Assembly: GCA_964632755.1 (NCBI GenBank)
Contig: CAZWDT010000039.1
Span: 1-28,930, forward strand
Source of the DNA: JAFGMR01 sp964632755
GTDB lineage: Archaea; Halobacteriota; Methanosarcinia; Methanotrichales; Methanotrichaceae
Reading direction: 5' to 3'
Length of the DNA: 28,930 nucleotides
Shown: positions 27,899-28,930 of the stretch, piece after piece
Layout: each line of letters starts with the position of its first letter
Numbering within the stretch: position 1 is the stretch's first letter
Position numbers and translations under genes: made by a program
Notes under the pieces: generated by a model
What the model was told of the DNA's origin: nothing
Database searches by the model: none
Seen by the model: the letters and a program-made list of their open reading frames with translations, nothing else

Positions 27899-28930
27899 TC
27901 AATTCTTGACTTTATCTGCTACAATTTGCGAAAAATAATAAAATATTAAGCCAATTGAAACACATACAATAATATTAATAATAAAAGAAGCAACGGATAG
28001 TTTGTTTATATAACCTCCTATAGCCCAGAAATAAACCATTTGTGTTAGAAAGATATGATACGATGCTTTGCCAATTTCCGAAATGGACTCAATGTATATG
28101 TTATTAATGCACTCAGGGGCTATGTGCAATCCAATCACAACGAGAACTAGCGGCCATACGAATGATAATGCATTCTGGCTACCCCAGCTAGGTTGTGCTA
28201 GTGGAGTATAACCTAAATAATTCACAGCAGTTATATAGATAACACTTATTATGCCACCAACTGCTAACCATCTCCGGTCTATTCCGAATGCCAGCCATGT
28301 GCCCAACCCGAACGCAAATAGATATCTAATAAACAAAAGCCGGTACATCCAATCTGGCATACCAGATTTAAGTGCATATGCCTCAAAGGTCATGTCAACA
28401 ATAAACGCTACAACTAGCATCAACAATAAATTCCTACGAGCTAATAAATATAATATTGGTAAACTAAGAATTAACGGTATCAACACAGGAATAAAGAAGC
28501 TGCCTGGACCGTAACCACCTGTCACAATAAAAACGAATACGTGAGGATAGCTATAAGAAGCATGAATAAATGCATGAATCTGCTCTAATGGTTTGCCTGT
28601 AATAGATGCGAGCATCCCTGCATTATTTTCCAAAAATAAATTAGCAAATAAAATAAATAAATATTCAATTGAAAAAACCACACAATAAGGATAGACAAGT
28701 CTATTGAGGCGACGAGATATGTTATTATAACATTGAACTAATGTAGTTGCATTTGCTCTAACATAAGAATTGACACCGTTATATGCTGCTATACTTATAA
28801 ATATCGGTACCGCTTGCGAAATGTAATACGGAGCACCAATCCGTAGTAAAAATGAGGTATCCCAGCTATGAAGTAGTATAACTGATATGATGGCTAAGCC
28901 CTTCAGTATATCGATTTGTACACTACGATA
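27899..28930 (-). CDS. Acyltransferase-3 (OafA/YrhL-like) membrane protein, 5' end outside the window
   Basis: The frame is open without a stop to the last base, giving at least 343 residues. The visible N-terminal part reads SVQIDILKGLAIISVILLHS, the diagnostic opening of acyltransferase-3 proteins. It is followed by PIFISIAAYN, then RRLNRLVYPY and about nine more hydrophobic helices. Such proteins O-acylate surface sugars or lipids. An internal GTG at 28681 could be mistaken for a start, but the family match continues upstream of it. GC content is visibly far lower than in the rest of the window (rich in AAT, ATA, TTA codons), which suggests horizontal acquisition. The gene ends with a T12 terminator. 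Confidence 0.85.
   Translation of the reverse strand, partial: YRSVQIDILKGLAIISVILLHSWDTSFLLRIGAPYYISQAVPIFISIAAYNGVNSYVRANATTLVQCYNNISRRLNRLVYPYCVVFSIEYLFILFANLFLENNAGMLASITGKPLEQIHAFIHASYSYPHVFVFIVTGGYGPGSFFIPVLIPLILSLPILYLLARRNLLLMLVVAFIVDMTFEAYALKSGMPDWMYRLLFIRYLFAFGLGTWLAFGIDRRWLAVGGIISVIYITAVNYLGYTPLAQPSWGSQNALSFVWPLVLVVIGLHIAPECINNIYIESISEIGKASYHIFLTQMVYFWAIGGYINKLSVASFIINIIVCVSIGLIFYYFSQIVADKVKN

Noticed and set aside
28679..28681. GTG as the start of a 260-aa membrane protein
   Set aside because: The same frame stays open to the window end and encodes the conserved N-terminal acyltransferase-3 signature, so the gene is longer and cut by the window.

Overview
The window is archaeal and most likely from an acetoclastic methanogen of the Methanothrix (Methanosaeta) type. 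It has ribosomal protein S3ae, a methanopterin-pathway GTP cyclohydrolase (MptA), a Tfx-family regulator, the methanogen-restricted families DUF1890 and DUF1894, ribose-1,5-bisphosphate isomerase and several secreted proteins without obvious relatives. Promoters are archaeal TATA boxes, often with leaderless or near-leaderless starts, and several genes start with TTG. The genus is an inference; no 16S gene is present.

Layout. Positions 1-37 are a leader-proximal CRISPR repeat. The array continues off the left edge, with its leader and TATA box at 38-150 and a stand-alone cas6 just upstream (minus strand). After a gene-poor stretch come an MscS channel and a degenerate AAA-like protein that abut exactly. 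A second gene-poor stretch carries a hairpin built from 10-nt units, one arm of which recurs near 1550. From 4.1 to 7.5 kb lie a Cys-cluster protein, a zinc alcohol-dehydrogenase-like protein, Tfx, a cyclophilin-like protein and ribose-1,5-bisphosphate isomerase. From 7.5 to 16 kb is a secreted-protein zone: three small exported proteins, a tiny CxxC protein, a membrane-anchored OB-fold protein, rpS3ae, a Tyr/Trp-rich protein with a duplicated domain, and a 953-aa subtilase with a roughly 600-residue unassigned N-terminal region.

From 16.3 to 24.4 kb is metabolism: an unknown protein, mptA and a small acidic protein on the minus strand, then kptA. Next is a truncated-motif cis-prenyltransferase homologue facing away from a DUF92 membrane protein, then aroE-tyrA (aromatic amino acids), DUF2240 and a flavodoxin-split-barrel fusion. 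From 24.4 to 27.5 kb a minus-strand cluster runs moeB-like E1, DUF1890, DUF1894, moaD, moaE, a small unknown gene and a HIT protein. The four genes from DUF1890 to moaE overlap in series, which ties two uncharacterised methanogen proteins to MoaD/MoaE sulfur-carrier chemistry.

The right edge changes character. A roughly 105-nt broken copy of part of the moeB-like gene lies at 27.7 kb. Beyond it is a clearly AT-rich acyltransferase-3 membrane gene that runs off the window, which looks like a recombination junction with acquired DNA.

The strongest candidates for new biology are the DUF1890-DUF1894-MoaD-MoaE unit, the NgBR-like cis-prenyltransferase/DUF92 pair, the MscS/degenerate ATPase pair and the two large secreted proteins.
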